DNA of 52,644 nucleotides from Sphaerochaeta sp. Phil3 (GTDB taxonomy: Bacteria; Spirochaetota; Spirochaetia; Sphaerochaetales; Sphaerochaetaceae). The stretch is taken from positions 1 through 52,644 of the forward strand of contig MSGT01000072.1 of NCBI GenBank assembly GCA_001940825.1, read 5' to 3'. Under the pieces are notes generated by a model. It was not told the origin of the DNA. It saw only the letters and a program-made list of their open reading frames with translations, and did no database searches. Within the stretch, counting starts at the first letter, position 1. Each line of letters opens with the position of its first letter. Made by a program: the position numbers and the translations under genes. Positions 24,911 to 32,846 of this stretch are shown here, piece by piece.

Positions 24911-26053
24911 TCAGAACAGCAAACCCTGATCCAGAGACACAGGCCTTCTGTTGTCCGCCAAGGTCCTTGTCATGTACTCACGGTTCAACGAAAGCTCGTT
25001 GACGAACCTTACAAGCAGATCCTCCGATACAAGGTTCTGCTCGTTGAAGAGGAACATCAAAGCCTTCTCCGCAATGTAATCGGGCTTGAGGGAGTTGAAG
25101 TATATCTCCTCGTTGGGATTGCCTTTGTAGCGGGTGCAGATGTTCTTGTACAGCTCGCTCTTCTTGATGTTGTACTTCAGGCTTTCGATTTCAGATCTAA
25201 GGCGTTTCACGTTGCCTTTGCTGGCCTCCTCTGCAAGCGGTTTGAGGTTGAAGAACGTGTACTCCTTGCCAGGGAGGAAGTGGTGTTCGTCGCAGCGTGA
25301 TGCGTAGTTGGGGTTGTCGGAACCGGTCTTGGCGCCATCCCCTCCAACCACGATGAGTGGGTCGAAATAGAGAGCCGGGCACTCGCAGCCATCCACGTCG
25401 TAGTACCTGTACGTATAGAAGGCATCCTTTATGCAGTCGCTATGTTCGCAGTAGGCGGTCAAAGGAATTACGTCCGTTGCTATGTCCAGCATGAGGCGAG
25501 CGGACGAATTGAAGATATCCCTTCTGAAATTGAGGATGAGCGTTGGGAAAATGAACATGACCCCGCGCTCGACGCTCTCATTCCGCACGACATAGGCAAG
25601 CCGTTCATCGAAGAACGACGCTTCGTCTATTATGTAGGTTCCAACGTTTGGATTGTCCTCGACGACCTTCTCGAAGTCGAACGAGTCCCTTATGCGGGCT
25701 ATGTTCTCACCGCAGCGTATATACCCGCTTCTGAAGGCCATGGCATCCTGAGGGTACTCCTGAAAGCGAGCACCATCAAGCTGGCTTCTTATGAAGAAGA
25801 CGTTCCTTCTATCAACATCTCCAGTACTTGTGAGGGCACGGACCTTTGCACCCTTCTTCTGGGCCACTGAGGCATCACGCCACACGCGGGCGGCGAACTC
25901 GGTCTTGCCGGAACCCATGGGACCAATGAGGAGGACCCTTCTTCCCGGGCGTGTGAAATCGAAATGAGAGAACGACTTATGAACTTCAAGCGTTGGAAAA
26001 CCCAAACTCTTCAGAAAATCCTCGCTGGACCCTACAGTATCGACAGAAACCAT
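24911..26053 (-). CDS. tdk: thymidine kinase (TK1 type) with long C-terminal extension
   Basis: Phosphorylates thymidine with ATP in pyrimidine salvage. The TK1 set is present: P-loop GPMGSGKT (about residues 44-51), Walker-B-like IIDEASFFDE (about 139-148), then the zinc/lasso region CEHSDCIKDAFYTYR (about 200-214) and IVVGGDGAKTGSDNPNYASRCDEHH (about 232-256). At 380 aa it is nearly twice the usual ~190. About 35 residues precede the P-loop, and about 115 follow the core, partly Lys/Glu-rich and helical. It lies between deoC (64 nt upstream) and the aminotransferase, fitting a nucleoside salvage operon. The extension is of unknown use. Confidence 0.85.
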   Translation of the reverse strand: MVSVDTVGSSEDFLKSLGFPTLEVHKSFSHFDFTRPGRRVLLIGPMGSGKTEFAARVWRDASVAQKKGAKVRALTSTGDVDRRNVFFIRSQLDGARFQEYPQDAMAFRSGYIRCGENIARIRDSFDFEKVVEDNPNVGTYIIDEASFFDERLAYVVRNESVERGVMFIFPTLILNFRRDIFNSSARLMLDIATDVIPLTAYCEHSDCIKDAFYTYRYYDVDGCECPALYFDPLIVVGGDGAKTGSDNPNYASRCDEHHFLPGKEYTFFNLKPLAEEASKGNVKRLRSEIESLKYNIKKSELYKNICTRYKGNPNEEIYFNSLKPDYIAEKALMFLFNEQNLVSEDLLVRFVNELSLNREYMTRTLADNRRPVSLDQGLLF

Positions 26054-26116
26054 AAACCCTTCCTGTTATCGTCTTTCGTCAAGGGGCCACCAAGGCCCAT
26101 TCGCTTCCTCTCCTGC

Positions 26117-26776
26117 CTACTTTGCTGCCTCTTCGCCCTGCACTATTGCAATGCCGGCGCTGCATCCCAGACGGTTGGCACCAGCCTTGACCATCTTGAC
26201 TGCATCCTCGTAGGTTCTGATTCCACCTGCGGCCTTCACACCAACGTTTGGGCCAACGGTCTTCCTCATAAGGGCCACATCCTCTTCCTTGGCGCCCCAC
26301 TTGGAGAAGCCCGTGGACGTCTTCACGAAATCCGCACCGGCCTTGACGGACAACTCACACGCACGCACCTTCTCTTCGTCCGTGAGGAGGCATGCCTCGA
26401 TGATGACCTTGAGGTGCTTGTCACCGCAGGCCTTCTTGACTTCGCGGATATCGTTTTCCACCAAGTCGTCCTTACCATCCTTAAGCCAGCCGATGTTGAT
26501 GACCATGTCAACTTCCGTTGCACCTTCTTCCACTGCGCACTTGGCTTCGTATGCCTTTGCCTTGGTGCACATTGCACCAAGAGGGAACCCAACGACTACA
26601 CACACATTCACACCTGTGTCCTTGAGCTGCTGAGCGCAGAACTTCGTCCAGCATGTGTTCACGCACACACTTGCGAACTTCCACTGCTTTGCCTCGTCGC
26701 AAAGCTTCTGGATCTTCTCCTGCGTTGCATCCGCAGCGAGCACCGTATGGTCTATATAGGATGCTATGTTGCTCAT
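26117..26776 (-). CDS. deoC: deoxyribose-phosphate aldolase
   Basis: Splits 2-deoxyribose-5-phosphate to acetaldehyde and glyceraldehyde-3-phosphate in deoxynucleoside catabolism; 219 aa, normal length. [15 protein letters not shown] opens the TIM barrel. [10 protein letters not shown] (about 63-72), [14 protein letters not shown] (about 89-102), the Schiff-base lysine in [10 protein letters not shown] (about 150-159) and VKAAGGIR (about 178-185) are the family motifs. The open frame continues 145 codons upstream, but that part is not homologous; GGAGGAG is 7-8 nt before ATG at 26776. First gene of deoC-tdk-aminotransferase. A CTTTGG-ATTT-CCAAAG palindrome lies in its leader. Confidence 0.95.
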   Translation of the reverse strand: MSNIASYIDHTVLAADATQEKIQKLCDEAKQWKFASVCVNTCWTKFCAQQLKDTGVNVCVVVGFPLGAMCTKAKAYEAKCAVEEGATEVDMVINIGWLKDGKDDLVENDIREVKKACGDKHLKVIIEACLLTDEEKVRACELSVKAGADFVKTSTGFSKWGAKEEDVALMRKTVGPNVGVKAAGGIRTYEDAVKMVKAGANRLGCSAGIAIVQGEEAAK

Positions 26777-26803
26777 ATCAAAACTCCTCCTGTTTGCTTT
26801 TGA

Positions 26804-26819
26804 CTTTGGATTTCCAAAG
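26804..26819. promoter_or_regulatory. palindrome upstream of deoC
   Basis: CTTTGG, ATTT, CCAAAG: a perfect 6-bp inverted repeat 28 nt before the deoC start. Could be an operator or a leader hairpin; nothing shows which. Confidence 0.35.
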
Positions 26820-26860
26820 CTTTCCACAAGCTTATCCCAAAAAGCGTGGAGAAACAACGC

Positions 26861-26889
26861 TTGACTTGCAGTTATTCGAACAATACTGT
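26861..26889 (+). promoter_or_regulatory. promoter of the Nudix-AKR operon, implying a leaderless mRNA
   Basis: TTGACT (26861-26866), 17-nt spacer, TACTGT (26884-26889), then 7 nt, then ATG at 26897. No ribosome binding site lies between. Confidence 0.5.
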
Positions 26890-26896
26890 TGATTCC

Positions 26897-27475
26897 ATGA
26901 CCACTGTGCAGGAACTCGAGAACAAGGACGAAGCCGTATGGACCGCAGTCTGGAAGGATTGGAAACCCAGCTGCGTATGCACCGTATGCTACATCCTTGA
27001 TGGAAAAGGAAACGTACTTCTCATAAGACGCAAGAAGGAAGGCTTTGGAAGCGGCAAGGTCAGCGCCCCGGGTGGACACCTGGAACTTGGAGAGACCGTT
27101 GAACAGTGCTGCACAAGGGAGACGTTCGAGGAGGTTGGACTTGTCGTAGAGGATCCGGTCCACGTTGGACTTCTCAACTTCAAGATTCCAGGAAACGACA
27201 TGGAGGGACATGTATACATTGCAAACAAGTTCTCAGGAGTCTTGAAGGAGACGGAGGAGGCCCAGCCCTTCTGGAACCCGGTTGACAACCTTCCATTTGA
27301 CAGGATGTTCGCAGACGATGCGGTGTGGTTGTCACATGCCCTGAACGGAGAATGCTTCGTATTGGATGCTCCATGCGATGAGGATGGCGCTATGCTTTCC
27401 TATAGATTCAGGCTGTGCAAAAGCTCCGAATGTTTTGGAAGGTTTGGCAACAATGGCCCAGTTTTGAAGATATGA
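26897..27475 (+). CDS. Nudix hydrolase (MutT/8-oxo-dGTP diphosphatase-like)
   Basis: Nudix protein of 192 aa. The box [23 protein letters not shown] is complete (about residues 59-81) and preceded by [34 protein letters not shown], the arrangement of MutT-like enzymes that clean oxidised nucleotides. Substrate is inferred only. The open frame could begin with GTG at 26846, but ATG at 26897 has a promoter placed so that the mRNA would begin at it. It overlaps the aldo/keto reductase start by ATGA, and divergent deoC lies upstream. Residues before the catalytic core ([20 protein letters not shown]) look like a short helical leader. Confidence 0.82.
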   Translation: MTTVQELENKDEAVWTAVWKDWKPSCVCTVCYILDGKGNVLLIRRKKEGFGSGKVSAPGGHLELGETVEQCCTRETFEEVGLVVEDPVHVGLLNFKIPGNDMEGHVYIANKFSGVLKETEEAQPFWNPVDNLPFDRMFADDAVWLSHALNGECFVLDAPCDEDGAMLSYRFRLCKSSECFGRFGNNGPVLKI

Positions 27476-28398
27476 GCGGTTTTGTTTTTGGAACATGGCA
27501 ATGTGCGCCATCAGATGGTTTTTGGTGCAATCAGGACCCACTTGAAAGCGAAAGGCTTCTGGGTCAAGCCGTGCGTATGGGGATACGATCCTTCGACACA
27601 GCACAGAGCTACGGAAAAGGCCGTGCAGAGCAGCTTTTGGGAAAGGTTCTGTCACGCTTTCCAAACGAAGGCTTTAGGGTCGATACCAAGATTATGCCAA
27701 CCACAAAGGATCCTTTGGATCTTGTCAGGCTTAGCCTTTCAAGGCTTAGGGTGCAGCGTTTGAACAGGCTCTACCTCCATTGGCCAAGAACCGGCTTCAA
27801 TGCTGCAATGTTCATTGAAGGGATGGCTAAGTGCAAGGACATCGGTCTAGTGGAGAAGGTTGGGATATGCAATGCGCCGTTGGATTATCTTGGAAACCTG
27901 TGTAGAGAGCTTGCAGAGAGGAGCGTTGCGCTTGATTGCCTGCAGGTGCCGGTGTCGCTGCTTTGGACGAGGGATTTGGACGACACGCTTGCATTTTGCC
28001 ATGACCATGGGATTGAGGTTGTGGCGTACAGTCCAATGGGCATGGGACTGCTGTCAGGAAAGTACGAAAAGGCCGACGCCCTTGACGATGCACGGGCGAA
28101 CCTCTTCTGCTTCAAGGAACCATGCTTTGCTACGTATGGAAGATTGTTGGGGACGTTGAAGGAAGTTGCCTTTGCACACAACGTTTCATGCTCGACCATA
28201 GCGCTGGCCTGGACGGCTTCGTGCGGTGTGGATTCTATAATTCTTGGAGCATGCAGCTTGGACCAACTCAAGGCGAACGTCTCTGCATTGGACATGCACT
28301 TGGATGACGGAGAGTTCCTGGCTTTGAAGCAGGCTGGAGAAGAGCTTGCTGCGTGCAGCCGTCAGGTTTGCGACAACATCTTTTCATACAAATGGTAG
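27472..28398 (+). CDS. aldo/keto reductase
   Basis: NAD(P)H-dependent oxidoreductase with the AKR TIM barrel, 308 aa. Catalytic tetrad context is visible: FDTAQSYGKGRAEQLLG (Asp and Tyr, about residues 41-57), TKIM (Lys, about 72) and LYLHWPR (His, about 102). KVGICN and VAYSPMGMGLLSGKY follow as usual, and the cofactor-binding end SIILGACSLDQLKAN is present. The frame opens earlier (27415), but ATG at 27472 overlaps the Nudix stop by ATGA and starts right before the family-typical FVFGTWQ. Second gene of the Nudix-AKR-YigZ run. Substrate unknown. Confidence 0.88.
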   Translation: MSGFVFGTWQCAPSDGFWCNQDPLESERLLGQAVRMGIRSFDTAQSYGKGRAEQLLGKVLSRFPNEGFRVDTKIMPTTKDPLDLVRLSLSRLRVQRLNRLYLHWPRTGFNAAMFIEGMAKCKDIGLVEKVGICNAPLDYLGNLCRELAERSVALDCLQVPVSLLWTRDLDDTLAFCHDHGIEVVAYSPMGMGLLSGKYEKADALDDARANLFCFKEPCFATYGRLLGTLKEVAFAHNVSCSTIALAWTASCGVDSIILGACSLDQLKANVSALDMHLDDGEFLALKQAGEELAACSRQVCDNIFSYKW

Positions 28399-28451
28399 TT
28401 GGGTTAGGATTTGGCATGAGGTGGAGCCTTGTCAGGAAAAGGAAGTTTTGA

Positions 28452-29045
28452 ATGAAGGTCTTGAAGGAAGAACGCACGGTGGAAATTGTGGTGAAGAAGT
28501 CTCGCTTCATAGCAATTGCAAGGACATGCACCTCCCCTGCCCAAGTGAAAAGCCTTGTGGATGAGACACGCTCAAAATACGAAGGGGCGACCCACGTTGT
28601 ACATGCAGCGGTCATGGGAAACCAGTTCTCCTTCTCAGACGACCACGAACCAAAGAACACTGCGGGAAGACCTGTATTCGAGGTGGTCAAGGGTTCTGGA
28701 ATCACGAACATAATTGTGCTGGTTGTCCGCTACTTTGGAGGGACCTTGCTTGGTACAGGTGGCTTGGTCAAAGCATACGGAGACAGTGCAAAGGCAGTGC
28801 TTGATGGCATAGAAACGGAGGAACTCGTACAAAAGACAAGGTTCTCCATGGAGATAGGCTACGAACTCTACGAAAGCATGAAGCGCCTTCTCGCCTCTTT
28901 GGATGCAGTTGTAGACAAAGAGGATTTTGGAACGACTGTAGTGTTGGGAGGATCTGTACCTGCAGATGTCTTGGACAAGTTGCGGGCTTGCGTCGCGGAC
29001 ATGACCAACGGCAGGTGCAAAGTGGAAACTCCAAGTCAATCGTAA
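28452..29045 (+). CDS. yigZ: YigZ/IMPACT family protein
   Basis: Conserved protein of 197 aa of the YigZ (UPF0029/IMPACT) family. The N-terminal domain carries the diagnostic FSDDHEPKNTAGRPVFEVVKGSGITNIIVLVVRYFGGTLLGTGGLVKAYGD (split here as SDDHEPKNTAGRP near 62-74 and VVRYFGGTLLGTGGL near 90-104). The C-terminal ferredoxin-like DUF1949-type domain follows. IMPACT proteins in eukaryotes regulate translation through GCN1; the bacterial role is unsettled. AAGGAAG precedes the ATG. It lies 53 nt after the aldo/keto reductase on the same strand. Confidence 0.9.
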   Translation: MKVLKEERTVEIVVKKSRFIAIARTCTSPAQVKSLVDETRSKYEGATHVVHAAVMGNQFSFSDDHEPKNTAGRPVFEVVKGSGITNIIVLVVRYFGGTLLGTGGLVKAYGDSAKAVLDGIETEELVQKTRFSMEIGYELYESMKRLLASLDAVVDKEDFGTTVVLGGSVPADVLDKLRACVADMTNGRCKVETPSQS

Positions 29046-29092
29046 TGCCAAACCATTTGCCAATCCTCGATGCCGTAATGTCTTGTAGTCTA

Positions 29093-29121
29093 TTGACAAA
29101 GATTCAAAGTACCATTATCGT
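29093..29121 (+). promoter_or_regulatory. promoter of the tRNA cluster
   Basis: Perfect TTGACA (29093-29098), 17-nt spacer, TATCGT (29116-29121); start expected about 5 nt before the first tRNA. Confidence 0.65.
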
Positions 29122-29132
29122 TTTAACGCTAT

Positions 29133-29217
29133 GGATGGATGTCCGAGAGGTCGAAGGAGGCGGTCTTGAAAACCGTTGAGGTGCAAGCCTCCGGGGGTTC
29201 GAATCCCTCTCCATCCG
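29133..29217 (+). tRNA. tRNA-Ser (anticodon UGA)
   Basis: Acceptor GGATGGA pairs with TCCATCC; discriminator G. Anticodon loop CTTGAAA gives TGA. A long variable arm (type II tRNA), T-arm with TTCGAAT. No CCA encoded. First of three tRNAs. Confidence 0.95.
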
Positions 29218-29230
29218 TAACTTGAATATT

Positions 29231-29317
29231 GGAGCGATGGCCGAGCGGTCGAAGGCGCTTCCCTGCTAAGGAAGTATACTGGTAACGGTATCCGGGGTTC
29301 AAATCCCCGTCACTCCG
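29231..29317 (+). tRNA. tRNA-Ser (anticodon GCU)
   Basis: Type II tRNA with long variable arm; anticodon loop CTGCTAA gives GCT. T-arm CGGGG-TTCAAAT-CCCCG is perfect. The acceptor GGAGCGA faces TCACTCC, leaving a C-A mismatch at the fifth pair. Discriminator G; CCA not encoded. Confidence 0.93.
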
Positions 29318-29323
29318 AAGAAT

Positions 29324-29397
29324 GAGATCGTAGCTCAGTTGGATAGAGCATCAGATTGCGGATCTGAGGGTCAGAAGTTCGAATCTTCCCGGTCTCA
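29324..29397 (+). tRNA. tRNA-Arg (anticodon GCG)
   Basis: Acceptor GAGATCG pairs with CGGTCTC (one T-G wobble), discriminator A. The anticodon stem TCAGA/TCTGA encloses loop TTGCGGA, anticodon GCG for CGC/CGU codons. Most bacteria use ACG (inosine). No CCA encoded; the terminator starts immediately after. Confidence 0.93.
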
Positions 29398-29434
29398 AAG
29401 CAAGAGGGACTCCAAAGAGAGTCCCTCTTGCTTT
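29397..29434 (+). terminator. terminator of the tRNA cluster
   Basis: AAAGCAAGAGGGACTC, 6-nt loop CAAAGA, GAGTCCCTCTTGCTTT: a perfect 16-bp stem directly abutting tRNA-Arg. The T-run is short (CTTTG), but the stem is very stable. Confidence 0.85.
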
Positions 29435-29911
29435 GATATCGTGGAAGTCTTTGTGGCTCTTGCACTAAAGAGGCAGAACCTGGTCGCTCACGACACCACA
29501 AGGACCACCACCCCACTACTCCTATCAATATGCACTAGTCAAGAAATCTGTATTGAATCTGCGTTACATGACAGTTTGAGGTGACATAAAAGGCCTTCAT
29601 TTCACTGTTTATGTGCATTCCTTTGCCTAGAAAAGAGGTTTTTTGCTGTTTTTATGTCCTTTTGGACATGCATCTGGGGCAGGATTGCCTCTCAAAGCCT
29701 CAAGCTGAGGATGCTTTCCAAAGAGAGAGGCCGTGTCATATCGCTTTACCGCCACACTCTGAAAAGTCACATCCAAAGAGGTTCCTTCATTGAACTTCAA
29801 ATCAACTGCTTTGTGAAACATCTTTCAATTGAAAGGTGGAAGCTTTATGTACTTCTCCGTCTTCCACATCTCCTCCAGCTCCTTTTGGTACTTTTGAATG
29901 GAACAGCCCCT
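29435..29911. other. 477-nt intergenic stretch, no gene seen
   Basis: Between the tRNA terminator and the stop of the small membrane protein. Open frames here are short, lack ribosome binding sites and show no family pattern. A small ATGTCC-TTTT-GGACAT hairpin lies near 29665. Possibly remnant sequence. Confidence 0.5.
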
Positions 29912-30349
29912 TCACAGCACAGCATTCATGTAGCTTATGGCAATGTGGCAGGGAGCGAATATGACAGAACCTACAACCAATGGGTAGTTCCTGGTTAGTA
30001 TTCCGCTTTCCAGGAACAGCAACGAAGGCAGAATGGACAATGCAAGGGCCTTGCGGACGGAGCTCTCGTTCCAGAAAGCGATCCATCCCAAAACATACAA
30101 TCCAACAAGAATCGCACCAACGATCAAATAGAAGCTCTTGGCACCATCGAACAGCCATCCTCTGCATAGTCCTGGAATGGAGATGAACATGAAAAGGAAG
30201 CACGAAAAACGGCCTATTTGCTCTAGGACCTCAAGTTTTTTATTGGAAAACTTGTTCACAAAGCCATCGGCATTGGTTGCGGCGAATACGATATTGGGGA
30301 CGAGTATCACAGCCACGAACAGTAGGCCATACCAATTGAGCCATTTCAT
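29912..30349 (-). CDS. small membrane protein of unknown function
   Basis: Protein of 145 aa with about four hydrophobic segments: WYGLLFVAVILVPNIVFA (about 5-22), FSCFLFMFISIPGL (about 47-60), FYLIVGAILVGLYVLGWIAFW (about 71-91), and ALALSILPSLLFLESGIL with VVGSVIFAPCHIAISYMN at the end. Not recognised with certainty. The frame is open far upstream inside the DUF998 gene, but GGAGG is 7 nt before ATG at 30349, and this ATG overlaps the DUF998 stop by ATGA, so the two are co-translated. Confidence 0.7.
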   Translation of the reverse strand: MKWLNWYGLLFVAVILVPNIVFAATNADGFVNKFSNKKLEVLEQIGRFSCFLFMFISIPGLCRGWLFDGAKSFYLIVGAILVGLYVLGWIAFWNESSVRKALALSILPSLLFLESGILTRNYPLVVGSVIFAPCHIAISYMNAVL

Positions 30350-30987
30350 GCAACGGCCTCCTTTCCTCCATCGAAACCTTTGAAGAGATATACTCCCAGG
30401 ACCGCATTGAAGCCCACGGCTGAAATGGTGCTGAACCGCTCCACAACACCAAAATAGCCACTTGGCACGAGGTTCACGCCAAGGCCTCCAAACATCATCA
30501 TTGCCAAGGCAACCGCAGCCCAGACCGATAATGAACGGCACGTCCTCCCCTTGAGGCAGCCGGCAATAATGAGTGCCAAGGAAACTATCGAAAGAAGTAC
30601 GACGAACGCTGTAACGACAAGATGCATGGTGTTCTGGAATCCGGAAGGAAGCCCTGCCGCCGTCAACGGGAACATTGCATATCCAACAGCGCTTGTCCAG
30701 TTCATTACGGCGAAAAGATAGACGCCAAGCCTAAGGATCCTGTTGTAGCTGTGCCTTATGGCGACACAGCACATCGTGCAGCATACAATCCCGCAAGGAG
30801 AATACAAAGCGGAGAGCTGGTTCCAAAGGACCCTTGACGGAGCACTGTCTGCTGAAAGGTCGCTCACCGCCTGCGCCAACCAGTTGTATCCAGGAAAAGC
30901 CAATGGCGAAAAGCACATGGCAGCCATATACGAAAGCATGCTTACGATTCCAAGCAGCCCCAAGTAGTTTACGAGAGTTTTTTTCAT
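30346..30987 (-). CDS. DUF998-family membrane protein
   Basis: Membrane protein of 213 aa with six hydrophobic segments. The N-terminal FPGYNWLAQAVSDLSADSAPSRVLWNQLSALYSPCGI (split here: PGYNWLAQAVSDLSA near 32-46) matches the DUF998 hallmark of a periplasmic P-x-YN-x-L-x-x-x-VSDLSA loop after helix 1. The biochemical role of the family is not known. First of a two-gene operon with the 145-aa membrane protein (ATGA overlap). No regulator nearby. Confidence 0.8.
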   Translation of the reverse strand: MKKTLVNYLGLLGIVSMLSYMAAMCFSPLAFPGYNWLAQAVSDLSADSAPSRVLWNQLSALYSPCGIVCCTMCCVAIRHSYNRILRLGVYLFAVMNWTSAVGYAMFPLTAAGLPSGFQNTMHLVVTAFVVLLSIVSLALIIAGCLKGRTCRSLSVWAAVALAMMMFGGLGVNLVPSGYFGVVERFSTISAVGFNAVLGVYLFKGFDGGKEAVA

Positions 30988-31067
30988 GCGTAGTGGCTTA
31001 CACCCAATGATACTGCCATGTCAAGAAACGTTAGAAATAGAACCAAAAAATGATGCGACCGCAAATA

Positions 31068-31949
31068 CTACTCGTCCGCTCTTGAAGGATTCGAGGATGT
31101 CTTTCTGTTGTAGTATTGGAGTGGGGTTATCCCAACCTTCTTTTTGAATATCGCATTGAAATACGAAGGATCACCGAACCCGCATTCATGGGCTGTTATG
31201 GAAGCGGAATGAGTTTTAAGAATTGACAAACAGGCTTTTGCAATCCTCACATTGGTGAGATACGTATTGAAGGTAAGCCCAGACATCTGTTTGAACCAAT
31301 GACAGAAATAGTTCCTTGAAAGATTTATACTGGAAGCCGCATCCTCTAGGGAAATGTTCTTCATGTAGTTCTGCTCCGTCCACTGGATTATGGAATGAAG
31401 AGCCTGATTGTTCTGCTCCGAGAAGCTTTCCCGTACACTGCGAGAGGTCCTAACCTCCGAAAAGACTATATCGAATATCTGAAGAAGTTCTGACATGCAA
31501 AGAAATATGTTGTCATCGTCTTCGATCATCTTCCGGATCAGACCAAGAATATCATCGAATCTTGAAGAGGTATGGTTTAGGTCATTTATACCTACACCAT
31601 GGATTTTGAGGATTTCATTCAAATCCAAATATCTGGAAAGATATTCAAGTGAAATGTGCATGACATAAACGCAGCCCTCCCCTTTCTTGAGAGAGACGGA
31701 ATGGACTATGTTGGGAGGTACAATTACAACCGTATTGCCTGCTATTTGAATGGTGTCATATTCGACCACGGCATAGCCTTCTGCATTGCAGCAAACGGTA
31801 AGTTCTATGGAATTCGAATAATGCATGATGGCAAAGTCGTCTTCTAACAGAGTCTTCTGTTTAATTATGTACGGTGCTGTATACGAAAAACTGTTCTGCT
31901 CCACCAAAGAGAATGGAGGATTCTTACCATACACAAGTCTTTCGCTCAT
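31068..31949 (-). CDS. AraC-family transcriptional regulator
   Basis: Activator-type regulator of 293 aa. The N-terminal part (about 30-130) is cupin-like, with GNTVVIVPPNIVHSVSLKKGEGCVYVMHIS as ligand-binding beta barrel. The C-terminal double helix-turn-helix is standard: NISLEDAASSINLSRNYFCHWFKQMSGLTFNTYLTNVRIAKACLSI then ITAHECGFGDPSYFNAIFKKKVGITPLQYY (about 197-285). ATG at 31949 follows GGGAGA; the longer frame begins with an unlikely TTG. It is divergent from the sugar-acid operon and most likely senses its substrate or a pathway intermediate and activates it. Confidence 0.92.
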   Translation of the reverse strand: MSERLVYGKNPPFSLVEQNSFSYTAPYIIKQKTLLEDDFAIMHYSNSIELTVCCNAEGYAVVEYDTIQIAGNTVVIVPPNIVHSVSLKKGEGCVYVMHISLEYLSRYLDLNEILKIHGVGINDLNHTSSRFDDILGLIRKMIEDDDNIFLCMSELLQIFDIVFSEVRTSRSVRESFSEQNNQALHSIIQWTEQNYMKNISLEDAASSINLSRNYFCHWFKQMSGLTFNTYLTNVRIAKACLSILKTHSASITAHECGFGDPSYFNAIFKKKVGITPLQYYNRKTSSNPSRADE

Positions 31950-31968
31950 AAGTACGTCTCCCAACAGT

Positions 31969-31996
31969 AATATAACACAACTTTTATAATTGTAAA
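31969..31996 (-). promoter_or_regulatory. promoter of the AraC regulator gene
   Basis: On the minus strand TTTACA (31996-31991), 16-nt spacer, TATATT (31974-31969). The remaining AT-rich gap to the aldolase gene must hold the activated promoter; no strong -35/-10 pair is seen there, as expected for an activator-dependent one. Confidence 0.5.
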
Positions 31997-32189
31997 CATT
32001 AATATTTTAAAGCTGCATCAATCAAAAAATACAACATATTTCTTCCAAATCAAAGAGTTACTAACAAACAACTCAAACATCGCAAAAGTTTCCACCAACA
32101 TTAAACGTAATATTTTAATATCTTTCCTTAAGTATTTACGATTGTAATCCAGGTATTGCCATGAAACAATTCATCTATACGAGGTGACT

Positions 32190-32846
32190 ATGAAAGACGC
32201 TTATTCGGAAATTTTGGAAACGAAGGTCATAACGATATGCAGGCGAATCTACGGGGAAGACCTTCTAAGACTTGCAGAAGCACTTTGCAAAGGCGGAGTC
32301 AGATGCATTGAGGTTACATTCGACCAAGTGGACCAGAACTGCATGGAAAAAACCCAAACGGCAATACGGAGTCTGAAAGACAGCTTTGGAGCCTCTATAC
32401 ACATAGGTGCAGGTACTGTACTATCAAAAGAACAGGTCCTTGCTGCAGCGGACGCAGGAGCGGAATTCATAATATCCCCAAACGTGGATTCCAACGTAAT
32501 AGACGAAACCCTTGGACTTGGACTCCTTTCGATTCCTGGAGCCATGACTCCAAGCGAGATACTGATGGCACACAACAGAGGCTCCCAGCTTATAAAGCTG
32601 TTTCCAGCTGGAACACTTGGCCTCAAATACCTCAAGGACATCAAGGCTCCTATAAGTCATGTTCCCCTCCTTGCAACGGGAGGAATCACAGAGGAGAACT
32701 TTGAAGACTATCTCAAAGCAGGTGCTTGCGGAGCGGGAATAAGCGGAAGGCTCACGGACAGAAAAGTCATAGAAGCAAAGGAGTTCGAGGAGTTCACAAG
32801 AAGGGCGAAGGCCTTCGCGGACATAGCAAAGGAGGCCGGAAAATGA
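32190..32846 (+). CDS. eda: KDPG / 4-hydroxy-2-oxoglutarate aldolase
   Basis: Class I aldolase of the Eda family, 218 aa, which cleaves 2-keto-3-deoxy-6-phosphogluconate (or its galactonate epimer) to pyruvate and glyceraldehyde-3-phosphate. IEVTF carries the catalytic Glu (about 41); IGAGTVLSKEQVLAAADAGAEFIISPNVD is classic; the Schiff-base lysine is in SQLIKLFPAGTLG (about 135); ATGGI and AGACGAGISGRL follow. GAGG stands before the ATG at 32190 (a GTG two codons earlier is in frame). First gene of the operon; it overlaps the kinase by ATGA. Confidence 0.93.
   Translation: MKDAYSEILETKVITICRRIYGEDLLRLAEALCKGGVRCIEVTFDQVDQNCMEKTQTAIRSLKDSFGASIHIGAGTVLSKEQVLAAADAGAEFIISPNVDSNVIDETLGLGLLSIPGAMTPSEILMAHNRGSQLIKLFPAGTLGLKYLKDIKAPISHVPLLATGGITEENFEDYLKAGACGAGISGRLTDRKVIEAKEFEEFTRRAKAFADIAKEAGK

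Noticed and set aside
26777-27211. N-terminal 145-codon extension of deoC
   Set aside because: It is antisense to the Nudix gene, has no aldolase similarity, and a GGAGGAG site fixes the start at 26776.
29097-29400. Integration (att) site at the tRNA cluster
   Set aside because: No integrase, no phage genes and no direct repeat of a tRNA 3' end nearby.
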